Positions 35,201-43,889 are shown, numbered from the stretch's first letter. The stretch: 64,000 bases of DNA from Muribaculum sp. (GCA_023667055.1 JAMPAV010000005.1:1-64000); one strand, 5' to 3'. Notes: a model not told the origin generated them from the letters alone. Numbers and translations: made by a program.

Positions 35201-35214
35201 TTATATGCGTTCAC
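32212..35214 (-). CDS. Two receiver-like domains fused to a PEP/pyruvate-binding (PPDK_N) ATP-grasp domain
   Basis: A 1000-residue cytosolic fusion. Residues about 28-150 look like a receiver domain whose phospho-Asp position is not conserved (DLIMAMPG). Residues about 170-320 form a second receiver with VEDS, ISDV and the LDKSS lysine, so it may be phosphorylated. From about 430 on follows a PPDK_N nucleotide-binding domain (GQGSLGGKGRGLAFID, RSSSLLEDS, FAGIYSTY, GLGKYIVDGG). The histidine swivel motif and the C-terminal barrel of PEP synthases are absent; instead a C-terminal part with GPGRWGSSD is present. Often named PEP synthase, but that reaction is doubtful. A signal-controlled phosphotransfer role is inferred. 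Confidence 0.8.
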   Translation of the reverse strand: MNAYNDRTPRNIHLRDTAFADLMQKRVFSVLLIATPYDAFMMEEDGRVEEQVYYEYVALNLSSPPRFTMVANYEEAFDRLDTKSFDLIMAMPGVDVTDTFTQAKKIKQLYPDIPFVVLTPFSKEVRRRIANEDLSGVDYVFSWLGNVDLILAIIKLMEDRMNAEIDILDVGVQCILLVEDSIRFYSSILPHLFKHLLKQSMEFSTEALNDHERMLRMRGRPKVLLARDYEEAQQLFDRYGKHLLGIISDVRFPRGGVKDPHAGMRFAAYVHERNPFIPIILESQETANRHIAQAMRLTFLDKSSKTLPQDLGKAVDFLFGFGDFIVKDPLTGNELMRFHELKDLQMQVNNIPSEALFRHCANNDFSRWLYSRAIFPIAEALNSFRFESMEQAPLVRQMIFDCIVEYRRMKNRGVVAIFRKGRFDRYSSFARIGQGSLGGKGRGLAFIDQIIKRHPEFDNLDGISIRIPRTVVICTDIFDEFMESNNLYPIALSDTSDDEILRTFLNAKLPKSLKDDFEYLFDVVDRPLAVRSSSLLEDSHYQPFAGIYSTYMIPHLDNREKMMRQLCNAVKGVYASVFFADSKSYMNATSNVIDQEKMAVILQEVIGEEHGELYFPSFSGVGRSLNYYPVGDEQAEEGVVEVAAGLGKYIVDGGLALRFSPKHPGKALQTSTVQLALRDTQKHIYALQHSEATDFSTNDAFNLKRITVAEAFKTGALKFLVSTFDLNDYMIRDSEFGAGRKLLTFANVLKQNVYPLAKATELMLATGQYEMGRPVEIEFAGLIAPDANKSDFKGTLYWLQMRPIVDRKEMLDDSMLDVPDSKLIVKSESALGHGMMDNVKTVVYVRSEGFDPAHNVELAQDVEAVNRMMLEQNRPYVLIGPGRWGSSDSALGIPVRWPQIAGARVIVEYAMRGYRIEPSQGTHFFQNLTSFGVGYFTVDPAADNGFFDEAYLNEQPAIYEKGQLRVVEFRDPLPIAINGRKGKGIVAKPTILHSLTNVEG

Positions 35215-35220
35215 TTCTTG

Positions 35221-35976
35221 TCATTGTTTCATTTGCGACTCGAGAAATTTCTCAAGGGCTGCTGTCATGGAGGGAGTTTCCGGGGTCGGTGCGCTGAAGT
35301 CAAGGCGGAATCCGGCTTCCTCTACGGCTTTTGCAGTTGTGGGGCCGAAAGTGCCGATGAATTTGCCATTCTTGGCCTGGTCGAAGTCGGGAAAGTTCTT
35401 TTCAAGCGACTTGATACCTGACGGGGAGAAGAACAGAAGCACGTCATAATCAAACGGTTCATCAGGTGTGAAGTCGTTGGTAAGTGTGCGAAACATAACG
35501 GCCTTTGTCAGGTCAATGCCGAGTTTCTCAAGGCTTGTACTGTCTTCATGATTCTGGTCGCTGACAGGCATAAGGAATTTCTCCTTCTTTATTTTATTTA
35601 CAGCTGCAAGGAATTGTGGGTCGGTGAGTTTCCCAGTGGTGCCAAAAGCTATCTTGCGCTTGCGATATACGATATATTTCTGAAGATATAGGGCTATCTG
35701 TTCGGTGGTGCACACGTATCGCATGTCATCGGGGACGTTAACCCTTGATTCCTCGCACATACGGAAATAGTGGTCCACTGCTGTGCGCGATGTGAAAATA
35801 ATCGCAGTGTAGTCGGCAAGATTGATTCTCTGCGGACGGAATTCCTTGACAGTCAGTCCTTCTACTTTTATCATTGAGCGGAATACCACTTCCACTCCAT
35901 ATTTTTGCGCTATGTCATAGTATGGGCTTTTGCCAGATGCAGGTTGTGGTTGAGACACCAAAATCTTCTTTATCAT
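35221..35976 (-). CDS. hemD: Uroporphyrinogen-III synthase family protein
   Basis: A 251-residue HemD-family protein with the two alpha/beta lobes expected. KILVSQPQP starts lobe one, and IIFTSRTAVDHYF, FFSPSGIKSL and IGTFGPTTAKAVEEAGF are the conserved turns. The family closes hydroxymethylbilane to uroporphyrinogen III in tetrapyrrole synthesis. Many gut Bacteroidales have incomplete haem pathways, so the actual role may differ. It lies 6 bp before the REC/PPDK gene and 47 bp after the DUF4271 gene, an arrangement also seen in other Bacteroidetes for DUF4271-hemD. Confidence 0.88.
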   Translation of the reverse strand: MIKKILVSQPQPASGKSPYYDIAQKYGVEVVFRSMIKVEGLTVKEFRPQRINLADYTAIIFTSRTAVDHYFRMCEESRVNVPDDMRYVCTTEQIALYLQKYIVYRKRKIAFGTTGKLTDPQFLAAVNKIKKEKFLMPVSDQNHEDSTSLEKLGIDLTKAVMFRTLTNDFTPDEPFDYDVLLFFSPSGIKSLEKNFPDFDQAKNGKFIGTFGPTTAKAVEEAGFRLDFSAPTPETPSMTAALEKFLESQMKQ

Positions 35977-36023
35977 CTTTTCAATTTTTCACTTAGCCTA
36001 ATTTTGCTTTGTTTTATAATAGA

Positions 36024-36737
36024 TTAACCCAGCAATGAACTTGCCAGGCCAAAGGTTATGGTCATTGGTATTATTTCCAGACTGCAAAGATAATATAAAA
36101 AAACGACCCACAACGAACTTTCTGTAAAAAAAATGCGAAATCCTTTAACAATAAATACGATTTTCACTAAAATTAACATAAAGAGGCCAACAATGGTGAT
36201 TGTGGGTGAATATTCAGGGTAGGCAAGGGCAATCAAGGCGAGAGGAAGAAATACTGCACCTCCAAGGGCTATGGAAGACGTGAATCCGCGCACCCACATC
36301 TTAGTGTGAAGGTTGTCGCTGAAGACATGGCCAACGGAATAATATGTCAGCCACATCAGCCCTGTGTATGCACAGGCCAGGCCCATGCATATACCCATTG
36401 GAATCAGGATTCCTTCGTAGCTTATTGTGATGTCAGGTATGTCTGCCGGCGACCACACAAGGTTGCCATAATGTAAGACTCCTTTGCATAGCAGAACTCC
36501 GAGACTGCATGATGACAGCAAGACGGCAAAGAGCATAAAAGATGTCTCTCTCACTGTGACATCAAACATATTCTCGCGTTCCCGAACGCCTATTACATCG
36601 CGCAGGAATGCACCTGCAAACTTGAAGTTTCCTTTCACGCGTGTGCAAGTAAGGAAGAAAATCACAAATAGCAGTAAATAGATCCAGCTCACATCGTTTT
36701 GGTCTATGGTAAAATGCAGTCCGTTCATTTCATCCAA
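36024..36737 (-). CDS. DUF4271 membrane protein
   Basis: A 237-residue protein with about six to seven membrane segments after a short soluble N-terminus (DVSWIYLLLFVIFF). It has the features of the Bacteroidetes-only DUF4271 family, including its position directly upstream of hemD. Function unknown. The start overlaps the end of the epimerase gene by 13 bp, indicating translational coupling. Confidence 0.8.
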   Translation of the reverse strand: MDEMNGLHFTIDQNDVSWIYLLLFVIFFLTCTRVKGNFKFAGAFLRDVIGVRERENMFDVTVRETSFMLFAVLLSSCSLGVLLCKGVLHYGNLVWSPADIPDITISYEGILIPMGICMGLACAYTGLMWLTYYSVGHVFSDNLHTKMWVRGFTSSIALGGAVFLPLALIALAYPEYSPTITIVGLFMLILVKIVFIVKGFRIFFTESSLWVVFLYYLCSLEIIPMTITFGLASSLLG

Positions 36738-37735
36738 CCTTCTTTTCTATACCAGTCAATACTTTCCGACACTCCGTCGTTGAGAGATGTTGGTGCTGTA
36801 AATCCAAAAGACTCTTTTGCTTTGCTGACATCAGCACTCCAGTTGCGTTGCTTCATGATGTTGTATTTGTCTGTGTTGAGTGTGGATGGTTTGCCCCTTA
36901 CAATTCCGATTTTTTCCGACACCCAGCTGACTGCCTTCGTACCCCATAGAGGCACTTTCACCGGAATGATGAGTTTCTTGCCGAGTTTATGCGCCACAAG
37001 CGAACGAAACTCCGCCTGGGAATAAGCGCGCGGTTCTGCAATATTGTAAATCTCCCTTACGGGTGCCTTCTCCAAAGCCTCATACACCGCAAGAGCAAGA
37101 TCCGGTGCATATATGAAGGTCAGAAGTTGCTTACGGAATCCTACGGAGAAATCAAAACCCTTGCGCATAGCGTCAAACATCAGGAAATAATCCCTGTCGC
37201 GCGGACCATATATGCCGGTGCATCGGAATATGATGTAAGGCACAGAATGCATCTGAAGCAGCATTTCCGCCTTCAGTTTCGAAGCCCCATATCGTGTGTT
37301 GGGTTGCGGTATCATCTTTTCATTGAAAGGGGTATATTCTCCTTCGTTGCCCGGTCCCATGGCAGATAGCGAACTTATGTAGAGAAATTTCTCCGGCATC
37401 ATCCCTGTTCGTTCGAGAGTCTCCACAAATGTGCGGAGAAGGTCATGGTTGATATGGTCGAACTCCTTATAGCGCAAACATTTCGTAGCACCGAGGTTAT
37501 ATACAATCCAGTCCCATTTCTCACCAGCCGGAAGAGTTTCCGTAAGGGCACGTTCCACTTCGGCCGGACTCTCGAAATCGAAGACCACCTTCTTCACACC
37601 ATCCTTGGGAAACCATCGGGTGGATGTGGATTCCCTCACTCCGGCATATATTTCGAAATCGGGATGCTTCACCCCTTCCGCAAGAAGGTGGGAGCCGAGA
37701 AAACCTCCGGCTCCCACTATCAGTACTTTCTTCAT
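36725..37735 (-). CDS. NAD-dependent epimerase/dehydratase family protein
   Basis: A 336-residue extended SDR. LIVGAGGFLGSHLL is the NAD(P) loop (GxxGxxG), and YGASKLKAE is the YxxxK catalytic pair (about residues 149-153), preceded by the serine of LYISSLSAMGP. It acts on a sugar nucleotide or related compound; the substrate is not evident. Its start overlaps the stop of the GH13 gene by 4 bp, and its end overlaps the DUF4271 gene, forming a compact operon to hemD. Confidence 0.88.
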   Translation of the reverse strand: MKKVLIVGAGGFLGSHLLAEGVKHPDFEIYAGVRESTSTRWFPKDGVKKVVFDFESPAEVERALTETLPAGEKWDWIVYNLGATKCLRYKEFDHINHDLLRTFVETLERTGMMPEKFLYISSLSAMGPGNEGEYTPFNEKMIPQPNTRYGASKLKAEMLLQMHSVPYIIFRCTGIYGPRDRDYFLMFDAMRKGFDFSVGFRKQLLTFIYAPDLALAVYEALEKAPVREIYNIAEPRAYSQAEFRSLVAHKLGKKLIIPVKVPLWGTKAVSWVSEKIGIVRGKPSTLNTDKYNIMKQRNWSADVSKAKESFGFTAPTSLNDGVSESIDWYRKEGWMK

Positions 37736-40173
37736 TCAGCAATCGCTTTGTATGTTTTGTTTCCTTTCTTCACTATATGTATTTCTCCCTGCACAGGATT
37801 CTTTATCCTGATGCCCTGGAGATTGAAATATTCAGCGGGGGAGTTTTCATCGTAATTGCCGATGGTCTCGACTTCGTTCACTGCGGCTGTGCCTATCACA
37901 ATGTAGCAGTTGGCCGGAACAGTGACCTTACCTACCGATGCATCAAATGTGCTTTCGTTGCCGTATGATGTGGATAGAACCTTGTAGTCGGCATTGTCTT
38001 TTGTTGGGAAATCGAAACTGAAGGTGATGGCCTTATCCACATTGGGGTTTATGAATGTAAACACGCTTCCTGTTCCTGCCACAGACTTCATTGTGCGTCC
38101 GTTTGCCCAATTGGAAGCTTTGCACGCTGATGTGAAAGAGGCATCCTTTGCAAATATTTCGGGATTGCCGTTGCGGATTGCCGCGAGTTCACTGTAGCTT
38201 TGCACAAGACCCGCGCGATATGGGTTGCTGAGCATGTTCCAGTTCACAGTCTTGGGGTCTGTGTTGTTGCCACCATCCTCGTTCTTTGTGTTTTCCTCAT
38301 TGCCCATTTCAGAGAATTGCCATATCATATGTGCCCCCGGAGCCATAAACATCTGGGCTGCTGTGCTTCCGAGGCGTATCATAGCGGTTTTGGTCTGCTG
38401 CACCTGGCTCACGCCAAAAGCCCGCTGCTTGTAGGCAAGCCTTTGTTCGTCATGGCTCTCAAGATAGCTTACGGTAGAACCCCATGTCCTTCCCCAGTTG
38501 GGAGCATAGAAACCTTCAAGTCCGGAATTGTCCTGATATCCCATGGCAAACTGGCATCCTTGCTCATTGAGATTACTCCAGTTGAGCTGACCGAATTCTG
38601 CCATCGCATTCTCCTCTCTCGCCTCTGCAAGGTTCTCATTAATGAAGTAGGCGTTGGGGTTGACCTCATCCATTGCAAGCTGAATGGCACGCATATTGTC
38701 AATGCGGCTTTGGTTGAAGGCGTTGGTGGCCGCATCTCCGCTGTTGGCGTAGGAATCGTTAAGGCCGAGACCCTTCACAAGGTCAAATCTGAAACCATCC
38801 ACCTTATATTCTTCCAGCCAATATTTCACACAGTCATACCATTGCTGCCTTACAAGCGGATGTCCCTGATTGAAATCATTGAGTACGCTGTAGGCATGGG
38901 GGGCAGTGGCATTGTACATGGGATTGCTGCCAACAGGATACATCCTATACCATGGATGTTGCCAGTCACTTTGGTTAAACACCATGTCGAGAATCACCGC
39001 TATTCCCTGGCGGTGGCATTCATCGATGAATGCCTTGTAGTCGTCGGGAGTGCCGTAAGCCTTGTCGGGAGCAAAATAGAAGTTGGGATTATAGCCCCAG
39101 GATATGTTGCCGTTGAACTCGGTGATGGGAAGGAGTTCCACCGCATTGATGCCCAAAGATTTCAGATATGATATCTTTTCCATGGCAAGACGCACCGTGC
39201 CGTTGCCTCTGGCCTGGCCTTCAGTACCCGTGAAATCGCGGATAAGAAGTTCATAGATAATGAGATTGTCTTTATCCACACCCTTGAAATCCTTCACCTT
39301 CCAGTCATAGTCGTTTATGTCTGATTTATATACCGCCAGACACACATTGGGCACTTTGCCTGCAGGGTATGCCGGAAGATTCGGGAATACAGATGCCGGA
39401 ATGTACTTGTCATTGTCCGGATCAAGCACAAGACGTGCATACGGGTCGCCCACGCTTATGGTGCCATCTACAAGATAATAATAGAGATATGTCTCCCCAT
39501 CCTTAATGCCCGAAATGGTCTGCCAGAAATATTGGATACCATCTACCGTATCCACATACATTGCGCCCGACTCAGTTTCGGCATAGTCGTTCCAGCTGCC
39601 GATAATGCTGATACTACTTTTGCCTGGGGCGGCAAGACAGAATGTAACACTACCGTCGGAATTGCGCACGCCCCCCATCACAGGTTTGCCACCCGGATAT
39701 GGTTTCGATTCTGCCTGCGTGGGTGTATCCTGGCCTTGCGACATCACATCAAGGAATATGTCGCCACCTCCTACGGCACGTCCGCTTTTCGTCCCATCAG
39801 CATTGCGGAACACAAACGCGAGCCGGCGTACAGTCTCAGTTGCACTCGTAACACCATAAAAATCACGGATATTACCTATAAACAAACGCCATACATTGGG
39901 CGATACGTATTCAAGTTTATATTTGGCGGCATTGTCAAGCCATGTGCTTGGCGCATGTTGCCAATCTCCCTTGTTTGTGCATACTCCGGTATATGCATAG
40001 AGAGCTGTGCTTTCAGATGTGTCGGCAAGGCCCTTGTCACCTTGGTCTGCATAAAAGTATATCCATACGTTTTCGGAGTCTTCATAAAGAGGACTCGGCT
40101 CGGAAGAAACCTGCGCCTGCGATGCCGCTATTCCACCGAGAAGGATTGAAATGAGTAGTAGAAGTTTTTTCAT
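37732..40173 (-). CDS. Secreted GH13 alpha-amylase family enzyme
   Basis: An 813-residue exported glycosidase. Signal peptide of about 20 residues (MKKLLLLISILLGGIAASQA). Residues about 25-310 are accessory beta domains, including a CBM48-like part (GVRNSDGSVTFCLAAPG). The barrel follows: NAVELLPITEF, VDGFRFDLVKG with the nucleophile Asp, YFINENLAEA with the acid/base Glu and SYLESHDEQRL with the third Asp. A beta C-terminal domain and a sorting-like tail (YFNLQGIRIK) end the protein. It likely debranches or cuts starch or glycogen outside the cell. No SusC/D genes adjoin; instead it heads an operon with an epimerase, DUF4271 and hemD. Confidence 0.9.
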   Translation of the reverse strand: MKKLLLLISILLGGIAASQAQVSSEPSPLYEDSENVWIYFYADQGDKGLADTSESTALYAYTGVCTNKGDWQHAPSTWLDNAAKYKLEYVSPNVWRLFIGNIRDFYGVTSATETVRRLAFVFRNADGTKSGRAVGGGDIFLDVMSQGQDTPTQAESKPYPGGKPVMGGVRNSDGSVTFCLAAPGKSSISIIGSWNDYAETESGAMYVDTVDGIQYFWQTISGIKDGETYLYYYLVDGTISVGDPYARLVLDPDNDKYIPASVFPNLPAYPAGKVPNVCLAVYKSDINDYDWKVKDFKGVDKDNLIIYELLIRDFTGTEGQARGNGTVRLAMEKISYLKSLGINAVELLPITEFNGNISWGYNPNFYFAPDKAYGTPDDYKAFIDECHRQGIAVILDMVFNQSDWQHPWYRMYPVGSNPMYNATAPHAYSVLNDFNQGHPLVRQQWYDCVKYWLEEYKVDGFRFDLVKGLGLNDSYANSGDAATNAFNQSRIDNMRAIQLAMDEVNPNAYFINENLAEAREENAMAEFGQLNWSNLNEQGCQFAMGYQDNSGLEGFYAPNWGRTWGSTVSYLESHDEQRLAYKQRAFGVSQVQQTKTAMIRLGSTAAQMFMAPGAHMIWQFSEMGNEENTKNEDGGNNTDPKTVNWNMLSNPYRAGLVQSYSELAAIRNGNPEIFAKDASFTSACKASNWANGRTMKSVAGTGSVFTFINPNVDKAITFSFDFPTKDNADYKVLSTSYGNESTFDASVGKVTVPANCYIVIGTAAVNEVETIGNYDENSPAEYFNLQGIRIKNPVQGEIHIVKKGNKTYKAIAE

Positions 40174-40204
40174 AGCTATTTAGACTTTATAAATTACTGA
40201 TTGT

Positions 40205-40642
40205 TTACTCTTCATCCGGGACGTATGTGGCTTCGCGCATCTCACGATATTCCTCCCAGTCGGGATCATCAGAGGCATCAAATTTGAGCGGCATGGGCGG
40301 CACATCGGCAAGCGCCCGGTTGAAGACCTTGCTGAAGATGTTGAGGCTGTGGGTATAGAACACCCAGTCTCTTCGACCGTCGCCGGTATATATGCCGGTC
40401 ATTACGGCCGATTTGTCCTTCCCGAATTCATCAAGCAGGGCGGTTGTGGCCAAATCCATGAGTTCGGAATCCTTGTCCGACGGCATCCCGTCCGGTAGAG
40501 GTTCATAGTCCCAGCTCACAGTGACACGCACCGGGAATTTGCCCGGCTTCTGCCATTTCTCTATGTTGTCGCGGCCGGTGACTATTATCGTCTTGCCATC
40601 TTCTCCCTCAGCGGGATAACTCCACCATTTGTCAGTTTTCAT
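40205..40642 (-). CDS. DUF695 domain protein
   Basis: A 145-residue soluble protein. The N-terminal WWSYPAEGEDGK and VSWDYEPLPDGMPS are the DUF695 pattern, and MTGIYTGDGRRDWVFYT is the second half. The C-terminal acidic tail (DDPDWEEYREM) is also typical. Function unknown. It lies 23 bp downstream of phoH on the same strand, with short nonamer repeats between. Confidence 0.8.
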   Translation of the reverse strand: MKTDKWWSYPAEGEDGKTIIVTGRDNIEKWQKPGKFPVRVTVSWDYEPLPDGMPSDKDSELMDLATTALLDEFGKDKSAVMTGIYTGDGRRDWVFYTHSLNIFSKVFNRALADVPPMPLKFDASDDPDWEEYREMREATYVPDEE

Positions 40643-40660
40643 TGTTTTCGGTGTTTTCAG
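40643..40660. repeat. Nonamer pair, GTTTTCGGT type
   Basis: Two 9-nt units (GTTTTCGGT, GTTTTCAGT) in the gap between phoH and the DUF695 gene. They resemble the tract at 31510-31545. Confidence 0.5.
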
Positions 40661-40665
40661 TGGTT

Positions 40666-41673
40666 CTACAGCCGATCAGAGTTTTCAGAGATATCAGAGT
40701 TCTCATATATATCAGGGGTCTCACCCGGTTCATCAACTTCCTTCTCGCGTTTCTCGTAGGCATCCACGATGCGCTGCACAAGCGGGTGCCTTACGATGTC
40801 TTTCTTCTCATATTCGATTATGCCAATTCCCTTCACGCCACGTAGAATGCGCAATGCCTGGATCAGGCCGCTCTGCACGGTGCGCGGCAGGTCTATCTGC
40901 GTTGTATCGCCGGTCACTATCATCTTGGCGTTGTGACCGAGACGGGTAAGGAACATCTTCATCTGATGTTTTGTAGTGTTCTGAGCCTCGTCAAGAATTA
41001 TTATGGCATCATTGAGCGTGCGCCCGCGCATAAATGCAAGAGGTGCAATCTGAATGGCATCGGTCTCCATATATTCCTTAAGTTTCACCTGCGGAATCAT
41101 ATCTTCAAGCGCGTCATAGAGCGGACGGAGATAGGGGTCTATCTTGTCTTTCATGTCGCCGGGGAGGAAACCGAGTTTCTCGCCGGCTTCGACTGCGGGT
41201 CTCGACAGAATCAGACGGCGGCACTGACGGTTTTTCAATGCTGCCACGGCAAGCGCAATCGCTATGTATGTTTTGCCAGTTCCTGCCGGACCGAGCGCAA
41301 ATGTCAGGTCGTTTTCAGCGAAAGACTTCACCATCTTGGCCTGGTTCGGATTGCGTGGGGAGATGGGTCGCCCGTTCTGACCGAAAATGATGACACCCTC
41401 AGCATCAATTGCCTTGGGGGCATCACCTTTTATTATGTCGATTATTACATCTTCCGTGAGTTTGTTATATTTCACGGCGTAATTCTCGATTTCATGAATC
41501 TTGGTCTCAAAATCAAGAGTCTCGTTTTCTTCTCCTATCACCTTTATCACGTTGCCGCGTGCGGCAATGCGCAGTTTCGGGAAGAGATTGCGGATAAGAT
41601 TTATATTGTTGTTGTTGACCCCATAGAATGTGTGCGGGTCAATCTGGTCTATGATTACAGTTCTTTCGTTCAA
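40666..41673 (-). CDS. PhoH family ATPase
   Basis: A 335-residue PhoH-like protein. An N-terminal region (residues 1-110, FYGVNNNNINLIRNLFPKL) precedes the ATPase domain with Walker A LGPAGTGKTY (about 127-136), ILDEAQNTT (Walker B) and VTGDTTQIDLP (sensor). Relatives couple ATP to RNA unwinding or nuclease partners, and a ybeY-like nuclease often adjoins elsewhere but not here. The last about 25 residues (EDPYE-type acidic tail with repeated ENSD) are encoded by a nonamer DNA repeat and are probably not part of the fold. Confidence 0.92.
   Translation of the reverse strand: MNERTVIIDQIDPHTFYGVNNNNINLIRNLFPKLRIAARGNVIKVIGEENETLDFETKIHEIENYAVKYNKLTEDVIIDIIKGDAPKAIDAEGVIIFGQNGRPISPRNPNQAKMVKSFAENDLTFALGPAGTGKTYIAIALAVAALKNRQCRRLILSRPAVEAGEKLGFLPGDMKDKIDPYLRPLYDALEDMIPQVKLKEYMETDAIQIAPLAFMRGRTLNDAIIILDEAQNTTKHQMKMFLTRLGHNAKMIVTGDTTQIDLPRTVQSGLIQALRILRGVKGIGIIEYEKKDIVRHPLVQRIVDAYEKREKEVDEPGETPDIYENSDISENSDRL
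40675..40719. repeat. ATCAGAGTT nonamer repeat inside the 3' end of phoH
   Basis: Five 9-nt units (ATCAGAGTT, TTCAGAGAT, ATCAGAGTT, CTCATATAT, ATCAGGGGT). On the minus strand they encode the last residues of PhoH (YENSDISENSD). The same units occur just upstream of phoH. Confidence 0.8.
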
Positions 41674-41686
41674 TTTTTAATTTTTT

Positions 41687-41722
41687 ATCAGAGTTATTAG
41701 AGATATCAGAGTTTTCGGATTA
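41687..41722. repeat. ATCAGAGTT nonamer repeat upstream of phoH
   Basis: Four 9-nt units (ATCAGAGTT, ATTAGAGAT, ATCAGAGTT, TTCGGATTA), starting 13 bp before the phoH start codon. Together with 40675-40719 the family flanks the gene on both sides. Confidence 0.75.
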
Positions 41723-41760
41723 CTCAGCCAAATCGCATCTCTTAATTATGAATTATAAAA

Positions 41761-43209
41761 TTATCCTACGGAGCCTTCGAGTGTGATTTGCAGCAGTTTC
41801 TGAGCCTCCACGGCAAACTCCATCGGGAGTTTGTTCATCACATCCTTGGCATATCCGTTCACAATCAACGCCACGGCTTCCTCCATCGGAATGCCGCGTT
41901 GCTCACAGTAGAAGAGTTGCGCCTCATTGATTTTCGATGTGGTAGCCTCATGTTCCACTGTGCTTCCATTGTTGGCGACATCAATATATGGGAATGTGTG
42001 TGCACCACATTTGTCTCCGAGCAAGAGCGAGTCGCATTGGGTGAAGTTTCGGCATCCGGTGGCTGCCGGGAGCACCTTCACACCTCCCCTGTAGCTGTTT
42101 TGCGACATCCCGGCAGATATGCCTTTGCTGACGATTGTGGATTTCGAGTTCTTACCGATATGAATCATCTTTGTGCCGGTGTCGGCCTGCTGATGATTGT
42201 TGGTCACAGCTACGGAATAAAACTCGCCCACGCTTTCATCTCCCTTCAATATGCACGACGGATACTTCCAGGTGATTGCCGAACCGGTCTCTACCTGGGT
42301 CCAGCTCACTTTCGAGCGATGCCCACGGCATAATGCTCTTTTTGTGACAAAATTGTAGATTCCTCCGCGACCCTCCTTGTCTCCGGCATACCAGTTCTGA
42401 ACCGTAGAGTATTTCACCTCGGCTCGTTCCTCCACTATTATTTCCACTATGGCGGCATGAAGCTGGTTTTCGTCGCGCATTGGAGCTGTGCAACCTTCGA
42501 GATATGAAACGTATGCATCATCATCGGCCACAATAAGCGTCCTCTCAAACTGACCTGTGCCTGCCGCATTGATGCGGAAATAGGTGGAAAGTTCCATCGG
42601 GCATCTCACCCCCTTGGGAATATATACAAACGATCCGTCGGAAAACACGGCCGAATTGAGGGCGGCAAAGAAGTTGTCGCGATAGCTCACCACGCTTCCG
42701 AGATATTTCCTCACCAAATCGGGGTAATCCTTCACAGCCTCGGAGAAACTGCAGAAAATCACACCGAGTTCCGCAAGTTTTTCCCTGTGGGTTGTCTTCA
42801 CACTGACCGAATCCATGACTGCATCCACAGCCACTCCGGCAAGATGCTTCTGCTCCTCCAGCGATATGCCCAACTTATCGAAAGTCTTAATCAGTTCGGG
42901 ATCAACCTCATCCATGCTTTTCTTCAGTTCCTTCTTTTTAGGAGCCGCATAATAGCTTATGGCCTGATAATCTATCTCCGGAATATCGAGATGTGCCCAG
43001 GTTGGCATCTTGAGCGTAAGCCAATGGCGGTAAGCCTTCAGGCGGAAATCAAGAAGCCATTCGGGCTCCTCTTTCTTGGCTGATATATAGCGTATCACGT
43101 CTTCCGACAGTCCCGGCGGGACAATGTCGGTGTCGATGTCGGAAGTGAATCCGTATTTGTATTCGGAGTTGGTCGTATTGTTTATGACTTCAGTGCTGTT
43201 GTTCTCCAT
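41761..43209 (-). CDS. sufB: SufB, Fe-S cluster assembly scaffold
   Basis: A 482-residue SufB. I chose the ATG at 43209 ([10 protein letters not shown]) because upstream frame is not conserved in style. [32 protein letters not shown] and [15 protein letters not shown] are family motifs; [19 protein letters not shown] contains the conserved Cys. SufB works with SufC and SufD as a complex that builds Fe-S clusters on SufB. Neither sufC nor sufD lies beside it, which is unusual because most genomes keep sufBCD together. A -7 box TAAATTTG lies at 43216-43223, very close to the start codon. Confidence 0.93.
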   Translation of the reverse strand: MENNSTEVINNTTNSEYKYGFTSDIDTDIVPPGLSEDVIRYISAKKEEPEWLLDFRLKAYRHWLTLKMPTWAHLDIPEIDYQAISYYAAPKKKELKKSMDEVDPELIKTFDKLGISLEEQKHLAGVAVDAVMDSVSVKTTHREKLAELGVIFCSFSEAVKDYPDLVRKYLGSVVSYRDNFFAALNSAVFSDGSFVYIPKGVRCPMELSTYFRINAAGTGQFERTLIVADDDAYVSYLEGCTAPMRDENQLHAAIVEIIVEERAEVKYSTVQNWYAGDKEGRGGIYNFVTKRALCRGHRSKVSWTQVETGSAITWKYPSCILKGDESVGEFYSVAVTNNHQQADTGTKMIHIGKNSKSTIVSKGISAGMSQNSYRGGVKVLPAATGCRNFTQCDSLLLGDKCGAHTFPYIDVANNGSTVEHEATTSKINEAQLFYCEQRGIPMEEAVALIVNGYAKDVMNKLPMEFAVEAQKLLQITLEGSVG

Positions 43210-43329
43210 ATTGCGCAAATTTAAAACCGTGAGGGAAACCTCCATAATGATACAACAAAAATCGCGCCAAAACAACCGACTCCACCCTCATTTTTCTAAA
43301 TTATATTCTTTCATGTGTATTGGAAAGTT

Positions 43330-43869
43330 CTAAACACGCTCCAGCAAGCCCGTCTCTGAGTCCATGATATAGCCGGCTGTGCGCACATCGTGGGGCATGA
43401 GAGGATGATTACGGATAAGATCCACGGTCTCGGCAACAGCTTCTGCAGTGTCGGAGAAGCCGTGAAGCCACTTGTCGAGGTCTATGCCGCAATGCCGCAT
43501 CAATGATATATGCTCATCGTCGATGCCTCTTTCACGCATAAGATGAAGCATTTCGTCGGCATTCATGCCCTGCACTCCGCAACCGGTATGGCCAATTACC
43601 ATTATCTCATTCACTCCTAATTCATATACCGCCACAAGTATCGAACGCATTGTGGAGTCGAAAGGATTTGTTATAGTTCCGCCGGCATTTTTGATGATCT
43701 TGACATCACCGTTTTTGATGCCAAGTGCTGCCGGAAGCAATTGTACAAGGCGAGTGTCCATACAGGTGACTATGGCGATTTTCTTATCAGGATATTTGGA
43801 GGTGACAAACGGCTCATAGCCTTTATTTTTTACAAACTCTCTGTTGTATTTCAAAATTTCTTCAATCAT
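43330..43869 (-). CDS. Beta-class carbonic anhydrase
   Basis: A 179-residue enzyme that interconverts CO2 and bicarbonate. IVTCMDTRLVQLLP gives the first zinc Cys and the Asp/Arg dyad, and VIGHTGCGVQGM gives the zinc His and second Cys. KNAGGTITN is also conserved. The small size is that of type II or minimal beta-CAs. The start at 43869 is fixed by the promoter, whose -7 box lies 21 bp upstream; an in-frame ATG further upstream is outside the transcript. Confidence 0.92.
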   Translation of the reverse strand: MIEEILKYNREFVKNKGYEPFVTSKYPDKKIAIVTCMDTRLVQLLPAALGIKNGDVKIIKNAGGTITNPFDSTMRSILVAVYELGVNEIMVIGHTGCGVQGMNADEMLHLMRERGIDDEHISLMRHCGIDLDKWLHGFSDTAEAVAETVDLIRNHPLMPHDVRTAGYIMDSETGLLERV

Positions 43870-43889
43870 GGTCTTTTTGATTTTTGCGT

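Noticed and set aside
43276-43329. tRNA or other RNA gene in the short gaps of the window
   Set aside because: No cloverleaf or TTCGANTC-type loop was seen in any gap.
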